64,000 nucleotides of DNA from contig JAPTYO010000008.1 in the NCBI GenBank assembly GCA_036873135.1, positions 42,838,819 to 42,902,818 of the forward strand, read 5' to 3'. Below the pieces are notes generated by a model. It worked only from the letters and a program-made list of their open reading frames with translations, was not told the DNA's origin and did not search any database. Positions 54,707-64,000 of the stretch are shown piece by piece. This DNA is from Clarkia xantiana subsp. parviflora. Its lineage: Eukaryota > Streptophyta > Magnoliopsida > Myrtales > Onagraceae. How positions within the stretch are numbered: position 1 is the stretch's first letter; every line of letters begins with the position of its first letter. The position numbers and the translations under genes were made by a program.

Positions 54707-56035
54707 TTATGGTTGGTTTGACGATGATGTCGCAGAGTCAATTGCAACAAATCGCCTTAATGCGCCCAGCGCGATGCATTCTTCAATCTCCCATCTCAGT
54801 GGTAGACACATGTTTGTGTTGTGCCCCCATGTCTTGTGGTATTTGCACCATTCCTTAACGTTGTTGCCCAAGAAAGCAGTCTTTGGAACAAGTGGACCCG
54901 GGAGCTTGTTTTCGAGTAGGTTGACGTAAATGTCTTCAGCAACCGTGTTTAGCGGTGTGAAGATGTTGTCGATATTGATACTTGCACCCTCCTGTTTGTT
55001 CGTTTCAGCTTGAACTTCTTTGTCCCAACTGAGGGGTGTACCCCACCTCAGTTCTTGTTCACACAAGTCTGCTGTTTCGAGCTTGTCCTTTAGATCTGCC
55101 ATGGTTCTGGTTGTTCGCCATCCATGAGTTCTTCTGAAGAGAAGGAAGGATCTGGCGTTCATGTTTGCATAGAACACGGTTATCACTTCCTCTCTTGTTG
55201 CTTTTGCCAAAGAGGCGTTAGCAGCAAATCTGTTGAAGTAGTTCATGATTGGCTCGCCTTCACCCTGCTTGACGAGCCATATCTGGTTCCATGGAGAATA
55301 CTGGATGTACTCTTGTGGCTTGCAAACTGTAACAGCTTGTTCCGCAGCTTGTTCCTTCCTTCCATCATCAACGACTTTCTGCTTCTTGAAAGAATTTATC
55401 ATTGCCACATGGAAATGGTGCTTCGCTCTTAGGGCGTTGACGTAACAACGTCTTGCGGTTATCTGGTCGCCTAGTACTTCCCCGATCCCATGGTCCGTAG
55501 GGAACTTCATCTTTTGGTGGACAGTAGAGGGCACGATCACGTAAGGGTTGATCGTTGTTCGTCCCAAAATTCCATTATAGGCCCCAAGAGATTCTACAAC
55601 GACGAAAGTGACGTTGACGTGCAATGCTTTCCACCCTTGGCCAAGGATGACAGGAAGCGTGATTGTTCCCAAGGGGTGTGTAGCTGCTCCGGCGAAGCTG
55701 ACTAGCGAGAAGGTTCCCGGAGTCAAGTCTTTGACTGATCTTCCCAGTTGCTCTAGGACTTTGACATGTAGAATGTCAGCGGAGCTTCCACCATCAACGA
55801 GGATTCTTTTCACATCATACCCGTCGATGTCCATGGTTATGACTAAAGCGTCATCGTGAGAGTAAACGATATGCTTTAAGTCTTCCCCGGGAAAATTGGA
55901 TAACCACGTCTTCTTGCTCTGGTTGCTTGCGCTTTCCGTATTTCGGCAATGTTGCTGCTTGGGATGCATAAATATCCCGAGCATTAGATACTTGTCCTCC
56001 GGCGGCAGGTCCTCCTTGGATGACGTTGATGACAC
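54707..56035 (-). CDS. Protease fused to a second gag-like module (copy 4)
   Basis: 442 aa, uninterrupted. Protease active site D81-G-G-S-S; ILGRTTINPY at about 155-164. From about 250 a gag-like segment (GEPIMNYFNRFAANASLA, MADLKDKLETADLCEQ) and then knuckle C396-H399-H404-C409 and LGALRRFV. No RT follows. The first 50 residues are out of frame relative to copy 3, from a one-base insertion near 55888, so this open frame is not connected to gag as in the ancestor. Expected role: processing and packaging. Whether it is expressed is unknown. Confidence 0.85.
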   Translation of the reverse strand: MSSTSSKEDLPPEDKYLMLGIFMHPKQQHCRNTESASNQSKKTWLSNFPGEDLKHIVYSHDDALVITMDIDGYDVKRILVDGGSSADILHVKVLEQLGRSVKDLTPGTFSLVSFAGAATHPLGTITLPVILGQGWKALHVNVTFVVVESLGAYNGILGRTTINPYVIVPSTVHQKMKFPTDHGIGEVLGDQITARRCYVNALRAKHHFHVAMINSFKKQKVVDDGRKEQAAEQAVTVCKPQEYIQYSPWNQIWLVKQGEGEPIMNYFNRFAANASLAKATREEVITVFYANMNARSFLLFRRTHGWRTTRTMADLKDKLETADLCEQELRWGTPLSWDKEVQAETNKQEGASINIDNIFTPLNTVAEDIYVNLLENKLPGPLVPKTAFLGNNVKEWCKYHKTWGHNTNMCLPLRWEIEECIALGALRRFVAIDSATSSSNQP

Positions 56036-56084
56036 CTCGCTTGGTTGGCGGAGGGTTGTCGTTGACCTTCTCTTTTCCTTTATT

Positions 56085-56640
56085 TCATCTTTTTGATGGC
56101 TCTGCTTGAGCCTTCTTTTGGGGGTTGTCGCCTTGATCGACGAATTGCTTCAATTCGCCCTTGAGGACGAAGTTGTTAATGCGGAAACGTAGGCTGACGC
56201 AGCTGTCCGTCTCGTGGCAGAAGACCTCATGGTTTTCACACCATTTGTCTTTGTCTTTCCCGAGCGGGCCTTTTCTGAAATTGTTCGGCTCTTTCCACAT
56301 GTTTGCATCCTTCATCTCTCTCAATATCACGGATAGCGGGGCAATCAAAGGAATGCAGTCAGCGAGGTTTACTTCTTTTGGCTTCTGGAAATCTCCTTGA
56401 AAAGGCCCTTTTGGCTGAGGCTGCCAATTTCTTCCTTACTGACCGCTTGAGGGCGATTTTGCTTGATTCTGCTTTGGGTTTTCTTTTGCCTTTGTCGCAG
56501 AGATTTTTGCCTTGTTCTGGCTTCTGAACCTTTCGAGGTCCACGTATTCTTTAACTCTTGCGGCTAACTCTTCCATAGTTTCGGCTGGGCGCTTTGCCAT
56601 CTTTTCTGCTAGAGCATAGCCTCTTCGTCCGAGGTTTCGA
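56085..56640 (-). pseudogene. gag linker and zinc knuckle (copy 4)
   Basis: CENHEVFCHETDSC knuckle, preceded by KMAKRPAETMEELAARVKEY in the upstream part. A stop lies in the linker near 56438, and the knuckle segment 56348-56085 is in the same frame. Confidence 0.75.
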
Positions 56641-56648
56641 ATGAATGC

Positions 56649-57179
56649 TCAAACTATCTCTCCTTCCGTCAGATTCCCCTGAATATCACAGATATTCTGG
56701 TTGAAGCGAACGTAGTACTCAGCGAAAGATTCTTCATTTTGCTGTTGGACGTCGTCCAGAGCATTTGATCCCTTCAGCAATGTGCGCTCGCCCATGTATC
56801 GTTGAATGAATTTAGCCTTCAGGTCCGCCCATGAGGTGATGCTTCCGCATGGCAGCAAGAAGAACCAGTGTGCTGCGGTCCCGGCAAGAGTTTGTGAAAA
56901 CGTCATTGCAAAGTGGTGTGGGTTCTTCGTTCTGCCTAGCAGAGAGGCCTCGTTCTTCTGCACGTGTTCCACTGGATCTCCTTTTCCGCGATAGAGATCT
57001 CCTCCAATCCGGTACAGTGCGTCTAGGACGCGACTGTTCACAAGGTGGTCCGCGAATGGATGTGACGCCCTTTCTTCAAGTGCGTGCATACCCTTCATCT
57101 TTGCTTCTTTCATTTTCTTCTCCACAATTTCTTCTAACATCTCGGCAGTAAACCCTTTTACAGGTTCAGCATAATCCAT
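56649..57179 (-). pseudogene. gag core (copy 4)
   Basis: MDYAEPVKGFTAEMLEEIV through YRGKGDPVEHVQKNEASL, AMTFSQTLAGTAAHWFFLLP and LKAKFIQRYMGER to LTEGEIV, where a stop replaces the Arg codon present in copy 3. Otherwise the domain is complete. Confidence 0.85.
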
Positions 57180-57218
57180 CGAAGGATTTTGTCGACCGGT
57201 GTTATGGTAGATGTCAGA

Positions 57219-57863
57219 TTATTCTCTGCTTGTGGCCTGGAAGGGATCATCCCTCGTTGGCCACTGTGGGCGGTGGTATGGGGGTTGCCTTTCATTCCTC
57301 CAATGACGGGCTCCTTGGGAAGGAGTGTATGAACGGGCGGGTTCATATCTTGCATGTTGGTCTCTGCCCTGGAAAGGATTGCCTTGACGGGTAGTGTCTT
57401 GCGACATTTCTCTCGTTGGCGCAGCGTGCTCCTGAGCGGTTGGAGGTGGTTGAGCCGCATATCCTTGATTTTTTAGTGACTCGCGGAATGCGAGTAACTC
57501 TTCCAGTGCAGCCATCATTGCTGGAGTAACGGTAGGCATCGGGTTTGCTCCCGTTTGCTGTTCGCCTTGCGGCATTTCTGTCTGAGATTCATCATCATCA
57601 TGCATCTCTGGCTCGAAACCAGGTGGGGGTGAGCGATGCTCGTCCCTTGGCTCTTGGTGGTTGTGCTGTGCGTCGGGCACACCCTCGGTTGGCATGGATG
57701 AAGCTACGGAGGTAGCTCTTGGTATGTGGGAAGGTCTCGACTGGCTTCCAGCTGGCCTCTGACCTCCTGCTCTTTTGTTTGCCGGAGACTTCTTAGGACG
57801 TCCAAGCCTTTTCCTTGTGTTTCTCGCGTTAACCTCTTCGGGAGGGTTGCGATCACTCGTCAT
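57219..57863 (-). CDS. gag N-terminal region (copy 4)
   Basis: 214 aa from the ATG 25 bases downstream of the primer site. RKRLGRPKKSP (AT-hook-like), MMAALEELLAFR, and a Gln/Pro/Arg-rich end. The TAA at 57219 is in frame with the core (57179) and replaces a Gln of copy 3, so the gag was once one protein. Confidence 0.8.
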   Translation of the reverse strand: MTSDRNPPEEVNARNTRKRLGRPKKSPANKRAGGQRPAGSQSRPSHIPRATSVASSMPTEGVPDAQHNHQEPRDEHRSPPPGFEPEMHDDDESQTEMPQGEQQTGANPMPTVTPAMMAALEELLAFRESLKNQGYAAQPPPTAQEHAAPTREMSQDTTRQGNPFQGRDQHARYEPARSYTPSQGARHWRNERQPPYHRPQWPTRDDPFQATSRE

Positions 57864-57887
57864 GTCTTTGCGATATGGTAGCTTTTT

Positions 57888-57911
57888 GTTCGAATCACGG
57901 AGACGGCGCCA
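57888..57911 (-). other. Primer-binding site of copy 4
   Basis: Same 24-base extended site as copy 1, with one spacer base to the LTR. Confidence 0.7.
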
Positions 57912-57912
57912 A

Positions 57913-58646
57913 TGTTGCGTCTTGTCTGAATAGTTGAGCGGGTTTTCGGGCTGTAACCCTTCGTCTGAAAGAGGTTTTCGCCTTGTGCCACTGACGAGTG
58001 TTCGGTCTTATCGCTGAGTCTCGGAAAGGTCTGTGTCTCGAAAGGTGGTTGCGTCTGAAGAGGCGTCTGTGTCTCGAAAGGCGGTTGCGTCTCAAGAGGC
58101 GTTTGTGTCTCGAAAGGCGGTGGTCTGTGCACAAGTCCGAACGTCTGGGGCGCCGGTTCCTGCACGAAGGGCCATTACTAGCACGGAGAGGGGGGGGGGG
58201 TGGTGCTAGTGGAGCCCTCTCCGATGCTTAAGTCACTATAGGGCTAAAAAGGTAATTCTAGAGAGAGAAAGTATTTCTAGAGAGAAGTCAGAGCTCAAAA
58301 TACCAAAGTTGGGCAAATGAGAGGATGTGTGAAAATGGGTGGCCAAGGCCTCCTATTTATAGGCTTCCTTGGGACCGGACCCGGTTTTAAAGCGGTTTGA
58401 TGACGGTTCAAAAGAAAGCAGTAACCGTCATCAATATTGGCAATGCGCGAACTCGACTTCTCTACACGTAACGGTAATCGCGTAAATGGTAATCGCGCAA
58501 TACCCGTAGTGCAATCCGGACCTCGTCGAACGCGCTTCCGGACCGTTTTGACCCTTGGGAGGCGTTTTTCAAGCCATGATGTAATTTTGACGTGTTTACG
58601 AGGCCCGAAATATAAATACGAACTCGAATTGGACACATATCCATCA
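57913..58646 (-). repeat. 5' LTR of copy 4
   Basis: 734 bp. Minus-strand TATAAATA at 58354-58361. The complement of GCATCGGAGAGGG is at 58215-58227, and the stem ACTAGCAC / GTGCTAGT at 58177-58184 and 58203-58210 surrounds a G run. Short repeats GTCTCGAAAGGCGGTTGCG (three or four) lie at 58030-58120. Confidence 0.9.
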
Positions 58647-58921
58647 GTGCTTATGGGGCCGGCCGAACTCACTATAGAGAGAAAGAGATTTCTCTCAAAT
58701 CACAACTTAGGAGGAGTTGTGATCAATGTGTGTTTAGGAGGTGACCCCAAGACCTCCTTATATAGTGGGCGAGGAGAAAATCCTCCCCCTTCCCTTCTAG
58801 GGTTTCGGCCGACTTATGTGGTGGGGGAGGCCCAATTTTGGGCCTCCCATGTCACATGGGAATTAGGTCTGGCCCAATTAGCCCTAATGTGACATTTACC
58901 TAATTATCTTAGGTAACCACA
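58647..58921 (-). repeat. Copia LTR (minus), 5' half
   Basis: On the minus strand TGTGGTTACCTAAGA...GTAAATGTCACATTAGGG matches the LTR at 61481 (TGTTACCTAAGA...GTAAATGTCACATTAGGG). It continues at 48077. Confidence 0.75.
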
Positions 58922-59218
58922 TATATTAACGGCTACCAATAACGGCGCCACGTCACCATATGCTAACAGCGACAATCTAGCGCGATCTTTTTCTTTTTTT
59001 TTTATTATTTCTCGATTATTCTCTCCTTTTGTCGCAGTCGAATTTGAGAGATTGTCAACCGTGCCCCTCGGTTTCCCTAATTTTTGCATGGACTGCCTCT
59101 TGATGTTTCAGTCCATCGGGAATTTTCCTCTCCTTTTTCCATGATTGCAATTTCCGAATTTTCAATCACGCCCCTCATTTTTTTTTATTTTGCTTAGGCC
59201 GCCCTTTCAGGTTTTCAA
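58922..59218. other. Unassigned spacer
   Basis: T-rich. No gene or clear repeat. Confidence 0.4.
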
Positions 59219-59650
59219 CCTAGCGGAAACACTCTTTTTGTGGTAGCCAATTGCTGGGTGGCTGTGACCTGTACTGTATTTTCTGCCTTCAAAGTTGCGG
59301 GAGCACATCTAATTTGTAGCCATATGGAGGGTGGCTGAGACCCTTTCTTCCCATCTTCGATGTTGTGGGAGCTCTTTTGATTTGTAGCCGTTTGGAGGGT
59401 GGTTGTGACCATTTCAACAATATCTCCTCCTCTCGTGATTTGGGGAACATTCTTTGTATATAGCCACTTTAAGGGTGGTTGTGGCCCTTTCATATAATTT
59501 ACCGGCCTCACAAGATTCACGGGAACACTTTGTATATATAACTATTTTGAGGGTGGCTGTGGCCCTTTCTTTTATTTTCCCGCCCTTAAAGGGTTCGCGG
59601 GGTCACTCTTTTATTTGTAGCCGTTTGGATGGTGGCTGAAACCCTAAAAA
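59219..59650. repeat. Degenerate 65-80-bp tandem repeat, six copies
   Basis: TTTGTAGCCGTTTGGAGGGT-type text recurs at about 59242, 59316, 59382, 59460, 59540 and 59618, each followed by GGTGGCTGTGACCC. It probably belongs to the 3' region of the gypsy remnant to its right. Confidence 0.75.
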
Positions 59651-60705
59651 AATGAGTTTTTTTTTTTTTTTCCAGCTCACCTTTTGCCACGACTGCCCCT
59701 GCGGGTTTTCAGTCATGCCCCTCTACCTAAATTTTACCTAGGTCGCCTTTATAGGTTTTCAATCTAACAAGAATTCTATTTTTTTCTCTCTTTTTTCCAC
59801 TTGAAATGAAAATTTACAAAACAATTATTTACATGCCCTTGGTGGCAGTTTGAAAACCTCAACTTCTCAGGACTTCTTTCAAAGAAGAACTTGGCTGACC
59901 GAGTCAGTATATGTCGATTATGTTGACGTCTCGGATTGATCTCATGACAATAATGTCTTCTTTGCTTGACTGCACATCCGAGATGTGCGTTTTTTTTTTT
60001 TCCATTTTGTTGATGGTTGATCTCAACAAGAGATGCCCCACGGTTAGAACCCATCAAGTTAAGCTTACCACATGACCGATGTATGGCTTGGCTCGGGAAG
60101 GCGTATGTATTCCACGTATGGAGATCCTTCGAAGCGGCGAGTCTCATGGTTGGAAATTTCAGGGTCACGCTTTCTGGTGAAATGCGTTGTCACATTTGTC
60201 GAGAAAAGACATGGATTTCTTTACCTGATCACAAGGTTATTTGAATCTTTTATCGGCCGCCTTGATGCACTCGATGGTCAATGAATTTATCGTTCGGGTG
60301 TTTCGTTAGTAACATCAACTAAATTGTCAATTGGCTTGCTTTATTCCTAAGAAAGAAAACGAAATCAGTACAGGGAAATCAAGAATAAAACAAACATAAA
60401 TATAGGGATTTATTTATATTGATTAGATCATGACAATATCCCTCTTTCCTATGCAGGGCCATGACCTGCCGCGCATGAGTACATTATATTTAAATCATCT
60501 CAGTGTTTCAGTTGGCCGACGGAACCGAGTCAAGGATCAAAAGCTTGTTATCAATAAGATCTTGGATCCTATGCTTCAGGCGTGAGCAGTCCTCGATTGA
60601 GTGTCCTGATGCCCCCATTTGAAACTCGCACCTCGAGTTTGGTTCATTGCTAGGTTCTCACTTGATTTTGATACCTCGGGTCCGATGAGAACCCGTGCGA
60701 GTAAC
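59651..60705. other. Non-coding part of a gypsy remnant
   Basis: A minus-strand open frame of 130 codons (60168-59776) is lysine- and asparagine-rich, matches nothing I recognise and has no neighbour of the same type, so I do not call it a gene. Confidence 0.4.
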
Positions 60706-61420
60706 TCACGGTACATTTGTGCTGCTGACATTAGTAAGGGAGTGAATTTCCTGGGTTCCCGTGGCTTTTTCGTGAACCGGTTTTCTGGTCCCTTTGTGAG
60801 GGGGGGGGGGGGGGAGTTGCGAACCTCTTAATTCGGGTACTGCTTTATGGGTTGCGGGAGCCACGAGTTGTTGGTAGATTGCGCTTATCGCGATATCGTC
60901 TGACGGTGATTTCTTAGAACCTTTTTTCTTTGTAGAGTCTTCAATCTTTCCCAGTTGGATCCCTTGCTCGATCATCTCTCCAGACTTTACTAAGTCAGCA
61001 AAATTTGCAGAAACATGTTCCAGTAAATGAAAATAGTAAGCTCCCTTTAAAGTTCCAATAAACATGGAGACTGCTTCTGTGTCTTCTAGAGGTGGCCGAA
61101 CTCCAGCGGCCTTTTCCCTCCATACCTACATATAACTCCTGAAGGATTGTCCGACTGTCATTTCCATGCTCTGGAGATCCATGCGAGTCGGACCAGTGTC
61201 CATATTGAAATTATATTGGCGAACGAAAGCGTTGGCCATTTCTTCCCAAGTTGAATTATTGTCGGCCTTCAAGTTGACGAACCAAACCAAAGCTGCTCCT
61301 TTCAAACTTTCCTGGAATGTGTGGATCAGGAACTTCTCGTAATGCTGACAAGGGGCCATCTTTTCGCAAGATAAATTCAGAGGTGGACTATGGGATTACT
61401 GGTGCCATCATACTTCTCGA
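60706..61420 (-). pseudogene. gag fragment of another gypsy family
   Basis: On the minus strand, VPDFEKYDGT near 61415-61385, then HYEKFLIHTFQESLKGAALVWFVNL and EEMANAFVRQYNFNMD (61359-61126). After a break, MFIGTLKGAYYFHLLEHVSANFADLV with GEMIEQGIQLGKI (61065-60706). This is the Retrotrans_gag core of a widespread plant gypsy type, different from elements 2, 5 and family A. Two breaks; the rest of the element is not visible. Confidence 0.8.
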
Positions 61421-61480
61421 AGTCCGGGACCTTATGTTAGCATATTGAGATTGGGCGCCGTAATTAGGAGCTCATTAATA

Positions 61481-61974
61481 TGTATATGTTACCTAAGAAA
61501 TTGAGTAAATGTCACATTAGGGTAATTGGGCTTGACCCAAATCCCAATTGACATGAGAGACCCAAATTGGGCCTCTCTTATACATGGCCGGCCGAAACTT
61601 GGTGTTAGGGGCAAAGTGGACTTTTGTCCACTTTGCTCCTCCTATAAATAAGGAGTGTTATCTCCCTAATACTAGTTTAGGCCGAACCATATTCTTACAC
61701 CAAGGGTGTGCCAATTTACTTGGAGCAAATCACTCCGGAGATCCGTTCCTGCCAAGAATCGATCAGAGGCTTTGCTGTGGAGACTACACTGCGTAGGACT
61801 TCCCTAACAAGAACTTCTACGGGTTCCGTCAAGTGAATCGCGAACTCCCTTAGCAGGATCCTTGGGACTACGGAAAGGGTTTAAGGTATGTGTGCACATC
61901 TTCCGCTGCGTAATTCTGATTACAAGCATGTGTCTTATTTATGTTTCCGTAGTAGTCAACCCTGTAATCTAACA
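61481..61974 (+). repeat. Copia LTR (plus)
   Basis: About 490 bp, from TGTATATGTTACC (the start may be 61487) to CTGTAATCTAACA, with TATAAATAAGG at 61645-61655. It is the same family as the split LTR at 47799-48077 and 58647-58921, in the opposite direction. Confidence 0.7.
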
Positions 61975-61975
61975 G

Positions 61976-61987
61976 TGGTATTAGAGC
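61976..61987 (+). other. Copia primer-binding site (plus)
   Basis: TGGTATTAGAGC, one base different from the usual TGGTATCAGAGC. Confidence 0.8.
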
Positions 61988-62298
61988 ATGTGTTAGAAGT
62001 TCTTGATTTTGATAAATTGGTGTTCATGATTTTTAAAGGTGATGGCCAAAATATTAAAGAGTGAAAGTTTAAAATTTCTGATTTTTACAATTGTTAGGGC
62101 CGAAATTTTTCATGATGTTCTTAGTAAAATTTGATGTTCATGATCTTGAAGAGTAAGTGGATTTTGTCAAAATCAAAAATTGGATTCTAGATCTTATTAA
62201 AATTTGATCTTGAAATTTGACCACTTGTTTTCAATTTGGTGTTTTTTGGCCGAACTCTAATGAGATTTACAAGGTAAATTTTGTAATTTCTTAGGCAC
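61988..62298 (+). other. Copia leader
   Basis: GTTAGAAGTTCTTGATTTTG matches the leader on the other copy. No coding frame follows. Confidence 0.5.
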
Positions 62299-62700
62299 TG
62301 TAAACTCTCGATTTTGACCCGGACGTAACGACGTTACACATGATATGTCAAATTCCGGAAGCGTCAAGCCACAAAGTCTCCAAAAATGCTCAGGGGCACA
62401 TTAGGGAAATTATTATAAAATATATTTTAAATTATTTCGAATATATTTAATATTTTCGGAATTTTTAAAAATATATATAATAATAAGTTTTTTATTTTTA
62501 GAAAATTATCTGTAAGATATTTATCTCCAGATATTATTTTTTATTCAAAAAAAATAATTATCTATAAAGATAAATATCCTTAGGAATATTTTCTAGAATA
62601 ATTATCTGTTAGAATTTTTTATTTAACTTTTATCTGTAATCTAGACTAGGTTTTCAGTATAAATAGGGGTCTAGGCAGGGACGAATCTATGAAGGTACCA
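62299..62700 (+). repeat. Probable start of another LTR
   Basis: TGTAAACTCTCGATTTTGACC resembles the start of plant chromovirus LTRs (TGTAAA...CGATTTTGACC). TATAAATAG occurs at 62660. The end is not found; a different repeat (GGGGCACTTGCCCC) seems to begin near 62690. Confidence 0.4.
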
Positions 62701-64000
62701 GGAGGGGCACTTGCCCCCTCTGAACTTCATAAGCTTTAAGATAAAAATTAGGGTTTCTTGAGCTTGCCCCTCCTGAAAATGGTTTAAAGTTCCTATAGTT
62801 ATCTGCTTGCCCCTGCCCAGCTGCTCTTGATGCTTTATTTCATGTTTTCATAATCTGTAAAAGAAGAAATGAAAAAGAAAGTTGCAGAAGAGAATGGTTC
62901 GTGGTAGAATTAGGGAAGAAGAAGTAATTTCTAAGAAGAGAAGCATAGGGAAGAAGAAGGTATGAGAGAGAAACCATAAATGCTAAAGTAAATATGAGTT
63001 GTCATTTTTTGGGTAAAAAGTAATTCTGTTACTTTCTATTTCTAGTTTTACCAAAAAAATCTTTCACTTTTACTTTTCACTAAACATATAAATGCAAAAT
63101 CCAATTCAACCTTATATTACATAATAATCCTTTCGTTTTAACAAAACAGAGTATACTAAATTCATAGTTTTTTCAAGCACATTCCTAGTTTATTTTTTGT
63201 AGATAAACCTGTTCCTAATTTACCAGAACTTTTATATTTCCCATTTTGAGTAATAAATGCTTCTTCAACTAAATACTAATGTAATTATATAGCGTTAAGT
63301 TAAATTGATTTTAAAAAAAAGTAGATTTGTATAATAATTTAAATAATAGATTTTTTTTTTCCAAATTAAAGTTAATTAAATTTACCATACAACTAAAATA
63401 GTATAAAATCTTAGTTTTTGAATGCAGGAAATAATTATATAAATATTATAAAATCTTAGTTTTTGAATGCAGGAAATAATTATATAAATAAGATTAAATG
63501 CCGCTAATTTAGTCTATTATTTTTTGCTTTAGTTAAAAAAAAGTTAGTTGTTTTTCTATAATAAAATAAGTTTACTTTTATAGTTTTTTTTCGAAATTTC
63601 CTAAACAAAAATTGGTTTTTGTTATTTATGTTAGTTATATAATACAAGTTATAAATATAGTGCAATTGATAAGAAAAAATATGATGTAAGATGATATGCC
63701 TTAATAAAGATTAGTATGTATTTTTATATTAATTTTGGGATATTAGTTTCACAATTAGAAGTAATATTAATATGAAAAATATAACTTAGATGTAAACAAC
63801 ATTTTTAGCTAGAATTAACGTTTAAAAATATATTTTTATTTTATTTACATTTCATAGTAAAAAATTGTTATTATTATTATATTACAATTAATAAAAAAAT
63901 TAAATGTAATTAGTTAGATTTAATTAATAGTTTAAACGTAATTGGTAAAATTCAATTAGTAATTTAATTATAATTGACTAGTTTTAATTTAATAGCATGT
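62701..64000. other. AT-rich DNA without recognisable genes
   Basis: No frame, terminal repeat or tRNA that I can support. A 45-bp unit containing CTTAGTTTTTGAATGCAGG is duplicated head to tail at 63402-63491. Confidence 0.6.

Larger units (their letters stand above)
48078..58646 (-). mobile_element. Complete family A LTR retrotransposon, copy 4
   Basis: 10.6 kb including a 758-bp MITE. The flanking 5 bp are GTGTT (48073-48077) and GTGCT (58647-58651), a target duplication with one change. Same gag - protease - second gag layout as copy 3, no RT or integrase, and a degraded antisense gene. Inserted in a Copia LTR. The two LTRs are very similar apart from one deletion. Confidence 0.92.

Noticed and set aside
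58684..58700. ACTCACTATAGAGAG resembles a phage T7 promoter
   Set aside because: Only the ACTCACTATAG core matches, it lies in a Copia LTR, and no vector sequence surrounds it.
59776..60168. 130-codon minus-strand frame
   Set aside because: Unrecognised, low-complexity end (KWKKERKK), inside a decayed gypsy remnant. No support for coding.

Overview
The window is nuclear DNA from a flowering plant, probably a eudicot (an inference; I cannot name the species). It holds one recognisable host gene in a dense bed of nested transposable elements. The host gene (CDS 18344-21001, two coding exons, 661 aa) encodes an ankyrin-repeat protein of the ANKRD13 / GPCR-chaperone-like family. Everything else that I can interpret is transposon-derived or AT-rich spacer. 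I see no tRNA, rRNA, CRISPR array or bacterial-type operon.

Layout. 1-4806: 5' half of a minus-strand LTR element (family A, copy 1). 4894-6158: PIF/Harbinger-like DNA element with TTA target duplications. 6590-17317: small hAT-like element split by a complete plus-strand Ty3/gypsy element (copy 2, 6885-16805, target duplication GGTTT) that carries pol but no gag. 17318-21349: host gene island. 21359-23136: three inverted-repeat (Mutator-like) MITEs, two of them with 9-bp target duplications. 23215-23991: a probable Tourist-like element. 24210-34380: complete minus-strand family A element (copy 3, target duplication CGGTT). 34600-35340: Ty1/copia 3' fragment. 35403-46713: an LTR of another gypsy element (element 6), split by a complete but decayed plus-strand gypsy element (copy 5, 35897-46380, target duplication GTGAC). 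46750-58921: minus-strand Copia leader and LTR, split by family A copy 4 (48078-58646), which itself contains a Mutator-like MITE (51780-52537). 58922-61480: remains of another gypsy gag and its repeats. 61481-62290: a second Copia LTR and leader, plus strand. 62299-64000: the start of a further LTR and AT-rich DNA.

Three gypsy families (copy 2, copy 5 and family A) look like the Tat branch. Copies 2 and 5 have the second (archaeal-type) RNase H. All three carry an extra gene on the strand opposite to gag/pol, near the 3' LTR. In copies 2 and 3 this antisense gene shows GT-AG introns at matching positions and phases. Family A is the most unusual. Its copies 3 and 4 read gag - protease - second gag-like module - tandem repeats - antisense gene, with no reverse transcriptase or integrase, and copy 1 is reduced to gag modules. 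Such elements could move only if polymerase and integrase came from elsewhere. Copy 2 is the converse, with near-intact protease, RT, RNase H and integrase but no gag.

Across these LTRs the region after the TATA box keeps the motif GCATCGGAGAGGG, followed by a hairpin whose stem changes sequence but still pairs, then a pyrimidine tract ending in TGCAGG. With the spliced antisense gene and the gag-protease-gag arrangement, this is the most interesting signal in the window.
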